From NCBI GenBank assembly GCA_947625905.1, contig CANQQJ010000006.1:41200-105199 (forward strand): 64,000 nt of DNA. The letters are read 5' to 3'. The DNA is from an uncultured Clostridia bacterium. GTDB taxonomy: Bacteria; Bacillota; Clostridia; Monoglobales; Monoglobaceae. Shown piece by piece: positions 26,983 through 35,220 of the stretch (position 1 is its first letter; the number at the start of each line of letters is the position of its first letter). The position numbers and the translations under genes were made by a program. The notes beneath the pieces are model-generated. The model did no database searches. It was not told where the DNA came from and was given only the letters and a program-made list of their open reading frames with translations.

Positions 26983-29712
26983 CTATCTTTTAATCACGAT
27001 CGCCGTTACGTCTCCGACCGAGCTGGGATTATACACCACAACGCGGTCGTTTACCGATATGTCGCTTACCGAGCCGATCTTCCCGCTGCCGTTCTTGTTA
27101 AGTATAAACACTATCGGAGAAAGATTTTTGTTATGCAGCAGATCAAATGACTGTACCGTTGCGCTCGTATCATCCTTATAGCATAATTCGAGAACGTCGA
27201 CCCATCTGCGGCGCTGGTTGTTGATCTCATCAAAATCAATGCCGCGGACAGTATAACACCATGTTTCAAAGTCGGATCCCTCATTTGATACACGATCGGT
27301 ATCGTAAGCGTTATATTTTTGAAGTATCTCAAAATTATTCAGTCTGCCAAACGAGTCAAGCGAATACAATATCAGATCGCCCTTTGCGATTTCATTGAAT
27401 CTGTCGGCGTCGGAAATCAGGTCGGATATAGGGAATTCCTGTTCCATAGGCTCGTTCTGTTCGCCGTAGGTCAGCATTGTTATTCTTGTTTTGCTCTCGT
27501 CGGTCTCGGCGTCATATTCAATGCCCGCGTCGGTAACAAGACCCACATTCTTTCTCGCTGCTATAAGCGTGCCCGGATTGCCGACCTGATGCATATTACT
27601 CGCGTTCTGCTCGACCACTATATACGGCGCAATATGTGTCTCGCTGTCAACATCATACCCCGAAACATAAAAGCTGTTGGCGTTTGTCAGCTCCATTTTA
27701 AAGTTTGTCAGTTCTGTGTCGTTGATCAATTCGATCGAAGAAATGTTTCCGTTCCGCGTCACGGGCAGACAAACCGCAAGAGTCTTGTCATTTATACCAA
27801 AGGGGTCGACCGCGCCGGTTCCGAATATCTGCTCGCTGCTGTTGTAATACATGAGCGGCCTGCCGCCTCCGTTCGGTTCAATGAAATCAATATTTTTGAT
27901 CTCTCCGTCACTGTTTAAAGAATATCTGACCGCATGATTTTTTATATCGGCGCCGGATCCCGAAACCGTCTCGGCAGCCGACCATGTCTTTCCGTTGACC
28001 ACAACTCTCGACGCAAGGTCATAGACCAATACCCCGCCGTTGTTCAGATACAAATTCGTTACGCTCGACGTTTCGTTGGTCGTCTCATTGAACGCGCCGT
28101 CGATCGTTTTAGAGGCGACCGGTCCGGGAATGATCACCTTGATCTGCACCTTTCCGAAAATCGAGTTATCTTCCGAGGCGGCGTACACGAACGCGAAATC
28201 CGAGTCGTCGTTCAATTCCTCGTAATAAACTATTTCACCGGTGTAATTCAGCCAGAGCTCCACATTTTTGCCCGAGCTTATATCGGATGCGTCGGGCGAA
28301 TATGTATAATCCTGTCCGTTTACTTTCACATAATCGCTGCTCTTCATTTCAACGAAGCCTTTTACACGCTCACTGCAGGCCACGATCCTGACGCTCAAGC
28401 CGTCATAACTCATCGCTATACTGAGCACCGTATCCTTTTGAATTATCGAAAAGTCGGATCTGCTGCCGTCCGCGTTATAATATTCCACATACGCGGTGGT
28501 GTCTTCCGCGCCGAGCAGCAGACTTTTTGAACCTTTGAACTCTTTATTCAAAATAATTCTTTCACTGTCGGGATAGCTGTTTTCAACTATGCGGTCTATA
28601 TACTCAAACACCGACACAACATCAACAGTGCCGTCATAGTTGTTGTCTATCGCGCGGACAGTAAGCAAATTGTTCTCGTAATCAAGCGCCGCGGGATCAA
28701 AATTTTGCTCTAAATGGTTATTGTATATAAATTTTGTTCCCTCATTCATCTTAACGTCGCGAACGCCTCCGCCCTGCGCGTAATATTTCAGACGAGTTCT
28801 GTCAAAGCTTTCTATGTCGTCGCCGCGCACTTCCGTGATAACGTTTCTGCTTGTTCCCATAACCGAGATGATCTTATCTCTTCCGTTTTTGCTTAAGACG
28901 TACATATCAACTTCCATACCCACCAAGCCGAGCGGCGCGGTTCCGTCGTAGTCGAATAATTTTCCGTCGACCTCCAGCTGAGTATCGGTTATGTTATCGT
29001 TCTGTGTAAATAAATACGTCGAGACATCCGCCGTCACAACTCCGCGCATTTTAACGTATTCGCCGGTTCGTGAAGCCGCGAAGTCATTTCTGAATGTGGA
29101 TTCATTGTCAATTACATATATATTTTTATCACTGTTTACGCTGTACCGAGCAGGAACGACCTTGCTTATATCCAGTGTGTTTTCCAGCATAACGGCGGCA
29201 TCGCCGAAGGTCAGATATTCCTGCGACGCATCCACGCCTCGGGTGACGCCTATTTTTTCGGCGGTAAACAAGTAGGTCGATAAATCCTTGCTTGTGAGCG
29301 TCTTGTCATATCCGAGGGCGTTTACAAACATTTTGCAGCTCTCATCAAATCGCACATAGCGGTCCGGTTCAAACAAACGGTCCTCAGAGCCCGAAATTAT
29401 CTGCATCTCATATAACAAATTAATTGCGCCTCTATAACGGCAGGCCGCTATGTCATCAAAATTGTCGTTTTGTCCGTATGAATCAGCCAAGGGTTTCATA
29501 CCCATAAGATTAACAATAAGCTGCGCAAGCTCACCTCTGGTCACATTGACCTCCGACATCCCGGCCACGTCAAAATCACTTGTGATCCCCAGCGAGTTCA
29601 GATCAAACAGAGTTTCGCCGGTATCGGCTGCGGCGGGAATACCGAGCCCCATAAGAAGTGTAAAACAAGTTAGCAAGCAGACGATCCTTAAAATCAATTT
29701 ATTCCCTCTCAC
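26983..29712 (-). CDS. SLH-domain surface protein with long beta-rich region
   Basis: This 909-residue secreted protein has a signal peptide (IVCLLTCFTLLMGLGIPAAA). N-terminal SLH-like repeats lie near residues 40-185 (VNVTRGELAQLIVNLMG, RYRGAINLLYEMQIISG, LFEPDRYVRFDE). The remaining ~700 residues are beta-rich, with segments such as YVKVNGQDYTYSPD and YVSGYDVDSETH, and I do not recognise them as a known enzyme. The start is GTG 29712 with GGAGG seven bases upstream. The SLH block is at the N-terminus, opposite to its two downstream neighbours. It heads the co-directional surface-protein trio, so it may help tether or present substrate or the cell-wall layer. Function unknown. Confidence 0.8.
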   Translation of the reverse strand: MRGNKLILRIVCLLTCFTLLMGLGIPAAADTGETLFDLNSLGITSDFDVAGMSEVNVTRGELAQLIVNLMGMKPLADSYGQNDNFDDIAACRYRGAINLLYEMQIISGSEDRLFEPDRYVRFDESCKMFVNALGYDKTLTSKDLSTYLFTAEKIGVTRGVDASQEYLTFGDAAVMLENTLDISKVVPARYSVNSDKNIYVIDNESTFRNDFAASRTGEYVKMRGVVTADVSTYLFTQNDNITDTQLEVDGKLFDYDGTAPLGLVGMEVDMYVLSKNGRDKIISVMGTSRNVITEVRGDDIESFDRTRLKYYAQGGGVRDVKMNEGTKFIYNNHLEQNFDPAALDYENNLLTVRAIDNNYDGTVDVVSVFEYIDRIVENSYPDSERIILNKEFKGSKSLLLGAEDTTAYVEYYNADGSRSDFSIIQKDTVLSIAMSYDGLSVRIVACSERVKGFVEMKSSDYVKVNGQDYTYSPDASDISSGKNVELWLNYTGEIVYYEELNDDSDFAFVYAASEDNSIFGKVQIKVIIPGPVASKTIDGAFNETTNETSSVTNLYLNNGGVLVYDLASRVVVNGKTWSAAETVSGSGADIKNHAVRYSLNSDGEIKNIDFIEPNGGGRPLMYYNSSEQIFGTGAVDPFGINDKTLAVCLPVTRNGNISSIELINDTELTNFKMELTNANSFYVSGYDVDSETHIAPYIVVEQNASNMHQVGNPGTLIAARKNVGLVTDAGIEYDAETDESKTRITMLTYGEQNEPMEQEFPISDLISDADRFNEIAKGDLILYSLDSFGRLNNFEILQKYNAYDTDRVSNEGSDFETWCYTVRGIDFDEINNQRRRWVDVLELCYKDDTSATVQSFDLLHNKNLSPIVFILNKNGSGKIGSVSDISVNDRVVVYNPSSVGDVTAIVIKR

Positions 29713-29871
29713 GCAATTTCCTCCTTACGTTTCATTTTCATCGGATCATAGTACCATAATCCCATTTTGATAAATAAATTTTAACTCTCGTCAAATAATT
29801 TGTAAAGATGAAAATTATTCCCCAACAGTGAATTTTACTCGCAAAATTAAGCTTTTCGCACATTTCATAAA

Positions 29872-29900
29872 GCCCTCTCAGTATTGAAAACCGGGAGGGC
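29872..29900. other. GC-rich hairpin in the intergenic region
   Basis: GCCCTCTC and GGGAGGGC pair over eight bases (one G-T) around a 13-base loop. The following aagtatttatttt on the plus strand gives a weak terminator-like context. No plus-strand gene feeds into it, so it may be a relic of the neighbouring mobile element or a leader structure. Confidence 0.4.
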
Positions 29901-29946
29901 AAGTATTTATTTTAAATAATAAATCCCCGCACAAACTACTTTTCCC

Positions 29947-29958
29947 CAAAACGTTTTG
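29947..29958. promoter_or_regulatory. Perfect 12-bp palindrome CAAAACGTTTTG
   Basis: The palindrome has the central CG typical of LacI/CcpA-family operators. It lies about 235 bases upstream of the first SLH gene and 45 bases before the recombinase remnant. Ownership is unclear. Confidence 0.35.
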
Positions 29959-30002
29959 ACTGAGATTCAAAACCAAAACTTTCACTTTTATTCTTGACAT
30001 TC

Positions 30003-30672
30003 GTATTTACAGAGAATACCTGCAAGGCATGGGTATGGACAAGATCACCGCAGGACTTGAAGCCGACGGCATCCTCAGCGGCGTTTTGAGCAGATCGTTT
30101 TCTGCGGAGAGTGCGGTGAGTTTTACCGGCGCGTTCACTGGAACAACCGAGGCTGCAAGTCCATCGTTTGGCGATGCTGCAGTCGGTTGGAGGCCACCGG
30201 CCACGCCTGCCACAGCCGGACTGTCAATGAAAAGCTTCTGGAGCAGGTGGTGCTCGACGCCATCAACCGTGTACTCTGTCAAAAGGACGATTTCCTGCAA
30301 ACGCTGCGATCCAACATCGCCACGGTTGTACTGCAAGGCGATGTCCTCTCGCCGGAAGTCATAGACGAGCGACTTAGCAAGCTGCAAAAAGAGCTTCTGA
30401 ATAAGGTCAGCCAAAAAGACGACTACAACGCTATCACGGATGAGATACTTCGTCTACGAGATCAGCGCCGTCAAGCCGAGGTGGACAGCGTGGTCAAAGA
30501 TGAGCAGATGACGCAGATTCAGGAGCTGCAAAATTTCATAAATAGCCAACCCACCACTATTCAAGAATTTAATGAGACTCTGGTCAAAAGGCTGATTGCA
30601 AAAATTACGGTTTTCGAGGACAAGTTCACCATAGAATTTAAATCCGGGATTTCAGTCGATATTGAAAAATAA
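30003..30672 (+). pseudogene. Large serine recombinase remnant, internally deleted and frameshifted
   Basis: A first piece reads IYREYLQGMGMDKITAGL and ADGILSG in one frame, which is the start of the recombinase (PF07508-like) domain. Near 30085 homology jumps to another frame reading IVFCGECGEFYRR, the zinc-ribbon segment, then RCCSRLEATGHACHSRTVNEK and a coiled-coil C-terminus to the stop at 30672. The catalytic N-terminal resolvase domain and roughly 100 residues between the two pieces are missing. It cannot be active. It marks a former integrative element or prophage insertion. The listed ORF 30187-30672 is only its C-terminal part. Confidence 0.88.
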
Positions 30673-30677
30673 AAAAC

Positions 30678-30719
30678 CAAGCATCACAGAATTAATTTCT
30701 GAGATGCTTGTGTTTTTTT
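30678..30719. terminator. Bidirectional terminator
   Basis: CAAGCATC (30678-30685) pairs with GATGCTTG (30703-30710), and inside it CAGAA pairs with TTCTG. T-runs follow in both directions (TGTTTTTTTA on plus, GGTTTTTTATTTTT on minus). It serves the recombinase remnant and the convergent orphan gene. Confidence 0.88.
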
Positions 30720-31524
30720 ACTTCCAGCATGATAAAGGATTTACCTCAAGTATATTATCCGGTGAAATCTGAACTCCATCCTTCGTAAGGAGAACACACT
30801 CATAGGGCTCATCAAAAGCTGTCTCATAAGCCCTTGTAAGATAAATCAAAACTTTATATTTGTCGCTGCAATCATCATATTCATCAACAATAATATCACT
30901 GCCTTTAACTTGTGCTGTTACTTCATAAGGGGAATGAGACCGCCCCCATTCATCTGACAAACCCAAACTAAGAAGATTGTCAATATCCCATAATATTTCT
31001 GGTCTGTGATGAACCAGGCCACCATACGGAATATTTTTACATACTGACAGGAAACCGCATGTTGCGTAATCATAATAAAACTTCCTTCCAATTGACCAGC
31101 AATAATATTCTTGCGTATCTTCTTCTGGATTTTTTCTTAAATTATAAGTAATATCATATGTCCTTCCTTTGTAAGTCAGTAAAGCATTATCTAAATCTAT
31201 AAAAACACCATGTTGGTCTAAAAATATTCTAAGGTCTGATTCCTTACAGAGATATGCATGCTTTAGGTCCAGAATTCCATATTTCTTTATTGCTGCACAT
31301 TCATTTGCGCTCGTTGTCACATGAAAATATACAAAGTTCCAGTCAAGATAATTGGTCGGAAAATGCCCATATGTATTTATAAGATCTTCAACTAAATCAT
31401 CTACGGAATCGTATTCATTTTCACGTTCTACATATTTTTTCCAAGTTGAAATATCAACTCCGCTTAATTCAACTAACGTTTTAAGGGCATTTGCGGATGA
31501 TCTTATATCATAAGTATTAAACAA
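30718..31524 (-). CDS. Orphan protein with ADP-ribosyltransferase-like H-x-T motif
   Basis: This 268-residue soluble protein matches no family I can name. It begins with a helical region. Around residues 66-83 lies FHVTTS...AAIKKYGI, an H-x-T/S followed by I-x3-G pattern also seen near the N-terminus of ADP-ribosyltransferase-fold proteins (RNA 2'-phosphotransferase, DarT-like). A beta-rich half follows with several aromatic and acidic residues. The track start ATG 31545 encodes MTEEE only because AGAGGAGG lies there; TTG 31524, eight bases after that site, is the likely start. It is lower in GC than its neighbours and sits beside a recombinase remnant, so it was probably acquired by transfer. 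Toxin or phage-defence roles are speculation. Confidence 0.6.
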   Translation of the reverse strand: MFNTYDIRSSANALKTLVELSGVDISTWKKYVERENEYDSVDDLVEDLINTYGHFPTNYLDWNFVYFHVTTSANECAAIKKYGILDLKHAYLCKESDLRIFLDQHGVFIDLDNALLTYKGRTYDITYNLRKNPEEDTQEYYCWSIGRKFYYDYATCGFLSVCKNIPYGGLVHHRPEILWDIDNLLSLGLSDEWGRSHSPYEVTAQVKGSDIIVDEYDDCSDKYKVLIYLTRAYETAFDEPYECVLLTKDGVQISPDNILEVNPLSCWK

Positions 31525-31540
31525 ACAACATTCCTCCTCT

Positions 31541-31656
31541 GTCATCTAAATCACAGCCTCAACATACTGTTATCCAAATCACTAACTCAACCCTGTCGCA
31601 AAAACATCTAAATCGAGCACTCAACCCTATGACATCTAAACGGCTAACTCAACCCT
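31541..31656. repeat. Four imperfect tandem repeats upstream of the orphan gene
   Basis: On the minus strand the unit AGGGTTGAGTTAG..TTTAGATG occurs four times with 27-34-base spacing. It becomes more degenerate toward the gene, and the last copy runs directly into the AGAGGAGG ribosome binding site. Spacing is not a multiple of three and stops are frequent, so it is non-coding. It could be operator iterons or decayed repeat sequence. Confidence 0.7.
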
Positions 31657-31750
31657 CCGAAAAATTCCGTTGATATGTTCCCACGGAGCGATTTTTGCGG
31701 CTATTTTTGCACTTCGACGCTGATGCCCTAATGCCCGAAAAGCCCGAAAA

Positions 31751-31768
31751 TACGCCGCTTTTTCGGCG
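31751..31768 (-). terminator. Terminator after the rRNA methyltransferase gene
   Basis: CGCCG (31753-31757) and CGGCG (31764-31768) form a short GC stem around an A-rich loop on the minus strand, followed by TATTTTC. It begins one or two bases after the stop codon. Confidence 0.6.
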
Positions 31769-31769
31769 G

Positions 31770-33113
31770 TCAGCCTTTTACGCGTGACATCAATACTACC
31801 GTCTCGACGTGGGGGGTTCTTGGGAACATGTCGACCGGGGTTGCTTTTTTCGGCTTAAAGCCGAGGTCGTTCAGTATTTTCATGTCGCGGGCCAGGGTCG
31901 AGGGCTTGCATGAAATATAGACTATTTTTTTGAGCGTAGGTATTTCCGAAAGAGCGTTCAGCAGTTTTATATCGCAGCCTTTGCGGGGCGGATCGAGAAC
32001 TGCTATATCCGGTCTCTCGCCTTTTTTTATTATATCGCTTATGACATACTCGGCTTTTCCGCAATAATATTCCGCGTTTTTTACATGATTAAGTTCGGCG
32101 TTTTCGCGCGCGTCGGAGGCCGCCTGCGGCGTATACTCGACGCCGATTATCTTTTTCGCGCCCCGCGCCATAAACTGGCCGATCGTTCCTATCCCGCAGT
32201 ACATATCAAGCAGCGTTTCATGACCCTTCAGTTCCGCGAATTCCTCGGCTATCGAATACAGCCGCTCGGTCTGCGCGCGGTTGACCTGATAGAAGGACAT
32301 AGGCGATATCCTGAACTTCACATGCCCGATATTGTCGATAAGATAGGGGCTTCCGTATATTATTCTATTTTCGCTGCCGAGAATAACGTTTGTGTTTTTG
32401 GGATTTATATTCTGAACCACACCCGACAAATCGGGGCAGGCATTTTTTAACTCATCGACAAGAGCGTCGGCCTCGGGAAGCGCGGTTTTCGAGGTTACGA
32501 TCGTGACCAAGGTCCCGCTGTCGGCCTGCCTCACGCAGACATGACGCACAAGCCCCTCTCCGCTCCGCTCGTCATAGGCGGAGATGCCGCGGCTTTTCAT
32601 CCAGTATTTAACGGCTTTTATCACGGCACGGCAGTTTTCTCCGGCAATAAGGCAGTCGTCCGACTCAACAAGGCGGTGGCTGTGGGCCGCGAACATACCT
32701 ATGCCCTCCGGAGTTACCGGAAACTGCGACTTGTTGCGATAGCGGCTTGATTTTGGAGACGGCACGATATCGCACGGCTCAAAATTTTTGAATCCTCCGA
32801 TCCTTTCGATGCAGTCCTTGACCTTGCTCCGCTTAAACTCAAGTTCCTTTTCATAGCTCATGTGCATAAGCGCGCAGCCTCCGCATTTATAAAACGCGGA
32901 GCACTCGGACTTTACGCGGTGCGGCGAGGGTCTGAGCACCTCGATCAGCTTGCCGACGGCGTATGTTTTTGTGATTTTTATCAGCAATACGCGCACTGTC
33001 TCGCCCACAACGACATACGGCACGAACACAGCCATGCCGTTAAGTCTGCCGACTCCTCTTCCGTCGTCGGTCATTCCGGTTATCTCTATCTCAAAAATAT
33101 CGTTTTTTCTCAT
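31770..33113 (-). CDS. rlmD: 23S rRNA (uracil-5-)-methyltransferase, RlmD/RlmCD-like
   Basis: This 447-residue TrmA/RumA-family enzyme methylates uridine C5 in 23S rRNA using S-adenosylmethionine. A TRAM-type OB domain (GMTDDGRGVGRL...) comes first, then an iron-sulfur-type cysteine set (CSAFYKCGGCALMHMSYEKE). The methyltransferase domain shows LLDMYCGIGTIGQ, DPPRKGCD and the nucleophile region YISCKPSTLARD. Start ATG 33113 follows AGAGG; the track start is ten codons upstream. It is transcribed alone from a good sigma-A promoter divergent to RNase M5. Which uridine is modified cannot be read from the sequence. Confidence 0.9.
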   Translation of the reverse strand: MRKNDIFEIEITGMTDDGRGVGRLNGMAVFVPYVVVGETVRVLLIKITKTYAVGKLIEVLRPSPHRVKSECSAFYKCGGCALMHMSYEKELEFKRSKVKDCIERIGGFKNFEPCDIVPSPKSSRYRNKSQFPVTPEGIGMFAAHSHRLVESDDCLIAGENCRAVIKAVKYWMKSRGISAYDERSGEGLVRHVCVRQADSGTLVTIVTSKTALPEADALVDELKNACPDLSGVVQNINPKNTNVILGSENRIIYGSPYLIDNIGHVKFRISPMSFYQVNRAQTERLYSIAEEFAELKGHETLLDMYCGIGTIGQFMARGAKKIIGVEYTPQAASDARENAELNHVKNAEYYCGKAEYVISDIIKKGERPDIAVLDPPRKGCDIKLLNALSEIPTLKKIVYISCKPSTLARDMKILNDLGFKPKKATPVDMFPRTPHVETVVLMSRVKG

Positions 33114-33142
33114 GATCAAGCCTCTCAAAATAATATATAACA

Positions 33143-33171
33143 ATTATACGGCAAAAAAATGTATAGGTCAA
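33143..33171 (-). promoter_or_regulatory. Sigma-A promoter of the rRNA methyltransferase gene
   Basis: On the minus strand TTGACC, a 17-base spacer and TATAAT are found, 30 bases before the start codon. Confidence 0.75.
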
Positions 33172-33189
33172 GAAATTCCGCTAAAATTA

Positions 33190-33218
33190 TGGACAAACAC
33201 AAGCTTAAGTGATATAAT
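33190..33218 (+). promoter_or_regulatory. Sigma-A promoter of rnmV, probably leaderless
   Basis: TGGACA (33190-33195), a 17-base spacer and TATAAT (33213-33218) are present. The start codon ATG begins only six bases after the -10, so transcription would start at or next to it. No ribosome binding site is visible. Confidence 0.7.
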
Positions 33219-33224
33219 ACCAAT

Positions 33225-33818
33225 ATGCTTAATATAAAAGAGACAATAATCGTTGAGGGAAAATTTGATAAAGAGCGCGTTAAGCGCGTATGCTCGGCGC
33301 CTATCATATGCACCGACGGCTTTGAATTGTTCAAATCCAAACGTATGACCGAAACAATTCGCAGGCTGGCCGAAACCACCGGAATAATCGTGCTGACCGA
33401 CAGCGACCGCGCGGGCTTTAAGATCAGGAACCATATAAAAAACTGCGTCGGCGGACGCGGAACGGTGAAGCACGCGTATATACCGTCGCTCAAAGGAAAA
33501 GAAAAACGCAAGGACAAGCCCGGAAAAGAGGGGCTGCTGGGCGTTGAGGGAATGGACGACGAGGTCATACGCCTCGCTATCGAAAAAGCCGCCGCCACTG
33601 CGGCTCCCGAGGCGTCTGAGTTGCTGACCAAATCCGAAATGTACAAAGACGGCGTCAGCGGGCGAGACGGAAGCTTTGAGCTGAGACAAAAGATCCTCGC
33701 GCGCATGAAGCTGCCGCTCAGACTATCTCCCAACGCGATGGCCGAGCTTATAAACAAAGCCGGGCTTTACGATGAATATAAAAACGCTCTTGCTGCGGAG
33801 GCTGATAAAAATGGTTGA
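33225..33818 (+). CDS. rnmV: Ribonuclease M5
   Basis: The 197-residue protein matures 5S rRNA precursors. The N-terminal Toprim domain has the catalytic Glu in TIIVEGKFDKERVKR and the acidic pair in VLTDSDRAGFKIR; GVEGMDDEVI is typical of RNase M5. The C-terminal ~90 residues would bind the 5S-rRNA/L18 complex. Commonly the gene lies near tatD or ksgA, but here it is divergent from an rRNA methyltransferase gene and overlaps an M20 peptidase gene by eight bases. It lacks a Shine-Dalgarno site and has a promoter six bases upstream, suggesting a leaderless message. Confidence 0.9.
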   Translation: MLNIKETIIVEGKFDKERVKRVCSAPIICTDGFELFKSKRMTETIRRLAETTGIIVLTDSDRAGFKIRNHIKNCVGGRGTVKHAYIPSLKGKEKRKDKPGKEGLLGVEGMDDEVIRLAIEKAAATAAPEASELLTKSEMYKDGVSGRDGSFELRQKILARMKLPLRLSPNAMAELINKAGLYDEYKNALAAEADKNG

Positions 33819-34986
33819 TAAAATCAAAAAAATCCTAACCGACATCCTGCCTGAAACAATTGACTTGAGGCATAAGATACATATGCGCCCGGAACTGTCG
33901 TTTCAGGAGCACGAAACGTCGGCTCTGGTTTGCTCGTTTCTCGACAAATACGGAATAGAATATCGCTCAGGCATAGCCGGGACCGGAGTTCTCGTAATTA
34001 TAAAAGGCGAAAAAAAGGGCTCGGGAAAAACTCTGCTTATCCGCGCCGATATGGACGCGCTTCCCGTTTGCGAGAAAAGCGGATGCGGATTCGCTTCCGA
34101 AAGGGACGGCGTTATGCACGCGTGCGGACATGATGTCCACACATCCGTACTTTTGTGCTGCGCCGCTGCGCTGAGTAAAATGCGCGAAAACTTCTCGGGC
34201 ACGGTCAAGCTTATGTTCCAGCCGGGCGAGGAAACGACCGGCGGAGCAGAGCCGATGATAAAAGCCGGCATACTCGAAGACCCGAAGGTCGACTCCTGCG
34301 TCGCCCTCCATGTTGAGCCGTCAATGAAGGTCGGAACGGCAGGTTTTAAAACGGGCCCGTTTTACGCCTGCCCCGACGAATTTGACATTGTGATAAAAGG
34401 CAGAGGCGGGCACGCCGCCACGCCGCAAAAATGCGCGGATCCTATCATCGCCGCGGCGCAGCTTATAACGGCGATCGAAAGTCTGCCGACAAGGCTTATA
34501 AGCCCGCTTGACCCCGCGGCCGTTTCTGTCTGCATGGTAAACGGAGGCTCGGCGTATAACGTTATCCCCGATTCCGTGCGCATCGGCGGCTCGGTCAGAG
34601 TATTTTCGGAGCCCGACCGCGAAGCGATCGAAAACGCCATCGGCGCGGCGGCGAGCAGCATTTGCTCGATATACGGCGCCGAGTGCGAATACGAGTACCG
34701 CAGACTGTTCCTTCCTCTCATAAATGACAAAAACACGACCGAGCTTTTGAAAAGATCGGCCGAAAAATATCTTGAGACGGTCGAGTTATCGGAACCAACC
34801 ATGGCGGGCGAGGATTTTTCATACCTGACCGACGCTGTCAACTCCTCGGCATTGTTCTGGCTCGGGTGCACCGAGGACGATCACGAGGGAGCGCCGCTTC
34901 ACAGTGAGAGATTTTTTGCCTCCGACAAATGTATCGAATACGGAGCAGAGATATTCTGCGACTATGCGATCAATTTTTTGAATTAA
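33811..34986 (+). CDS. M20-family amidohydrolase/peptidase
   Basis: This 391-residue cytosolic metallohydrolase is of the N-acyl-amino-acid/hippurate type. The metal-binding motifs ACGHDVHTSVLLC, MFQPGEETTGGAEPM and the C-terminal MAGEDFSYL are seen, with the dimerisation insert after about residue 185 (KGRGGHAATPQK). The track start is 13 codons too early; ATG 33811 has GCGGAGG upstream inside the end of rnmV. Candidate activities are removal of acyl or indole-acyl groups from amino acids. The substrate is not evident. The small Cys-rich gene converges four bases after its stop. Confidence 0.88.
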   Translation: MVDKIKKILTDILPETIDLRHKIHMRPELSFQEHETSALVCSFLDKYGIEYRSGIAGTGVLVIIKGEKKGSGKTLLIRADMDALPVCEKSGCGFASERDGVMHACGHDVHTSVLLCCAAALSKMRENFSGTVKLMFQPGEETTGGAEPMIKAGILEDPKVDSCVALHVEPSMKVGTAGFKTGPFYACPDEFDIVIKGRGGHAATPQKCADPIIAAAQLITAIESLPTRLISPLDPAAVSVCMVNGGSAYNVIPDSVRIGGSVRVFSEPDREAIENAIGAAASSICSIYGAECEYEYRRLFLPLINDKNTTELLKRSAEKYLETVELSEPTMAGEDFSYLTDAVNSSALFWLGCTEDDHEGAPLHSERFFASDKCIEYGAEIFCDYAINFLN

Positions 34987-34990
34987 ACCA

Positions 34991-35128
34991 TCATCCGCCT
35001 GCCTGTCCGCTTCGGTAATACGGGCAGGCGGCCGTGTCTTCGGTCCCCGCGCGCGTTATCATGCAAAGAGTGCATTTGCCGTCTTTCATAAAATCACATT
35101 CCGATTCGGCACAGTTGATATTTGACAC
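34991..35128 (-). CDS. Small Cys-rich protein (45 aa), below ORF-track size
   Basis: GTG 35128 is preceded by GGGAGGTG at good spacing and opens a 45-codon frame ending at 34991. The product has five cysteines arranged as C6, C11, C19, C22 and C35, including KDGKCTLC and AACPYYRS. This resembles the tiny conserved Clostridia proteins often mislabelled hydroxymyristoyl-ACP dehydratase, which probably bind a metal through Cys. It lies convergent to the M20 gene, with no other gene in the 230-base gap. The function is unknown. Confidence 0.7.
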   Translation of the reverse strand: MSNINCAESECDFMKDGKCTLCMITRAGTEDTAACPYYRSGQAGG

Positions 35129-35220
35129 GATTTTCACCTCCCGTTCATATTGTAATCAACGCCGGATTTATTATTCGAAAAAATCAAGGGCGATCATATT
35201 AAATTTGAGGAGTATTTTTA

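Noticed and set aside
30007-30414. 135-aa minus-strand ORF opposite the recombinase remnant
   Set aside because: Plus-strand frames show clear recombinase and zinc-ribbon homology; the antisense frame shows none.
31541-31656. A short coding extension of the orphan gene
   Set aside because: Repeat spacing is not a multiple of three and stops occur in all relevant frames.
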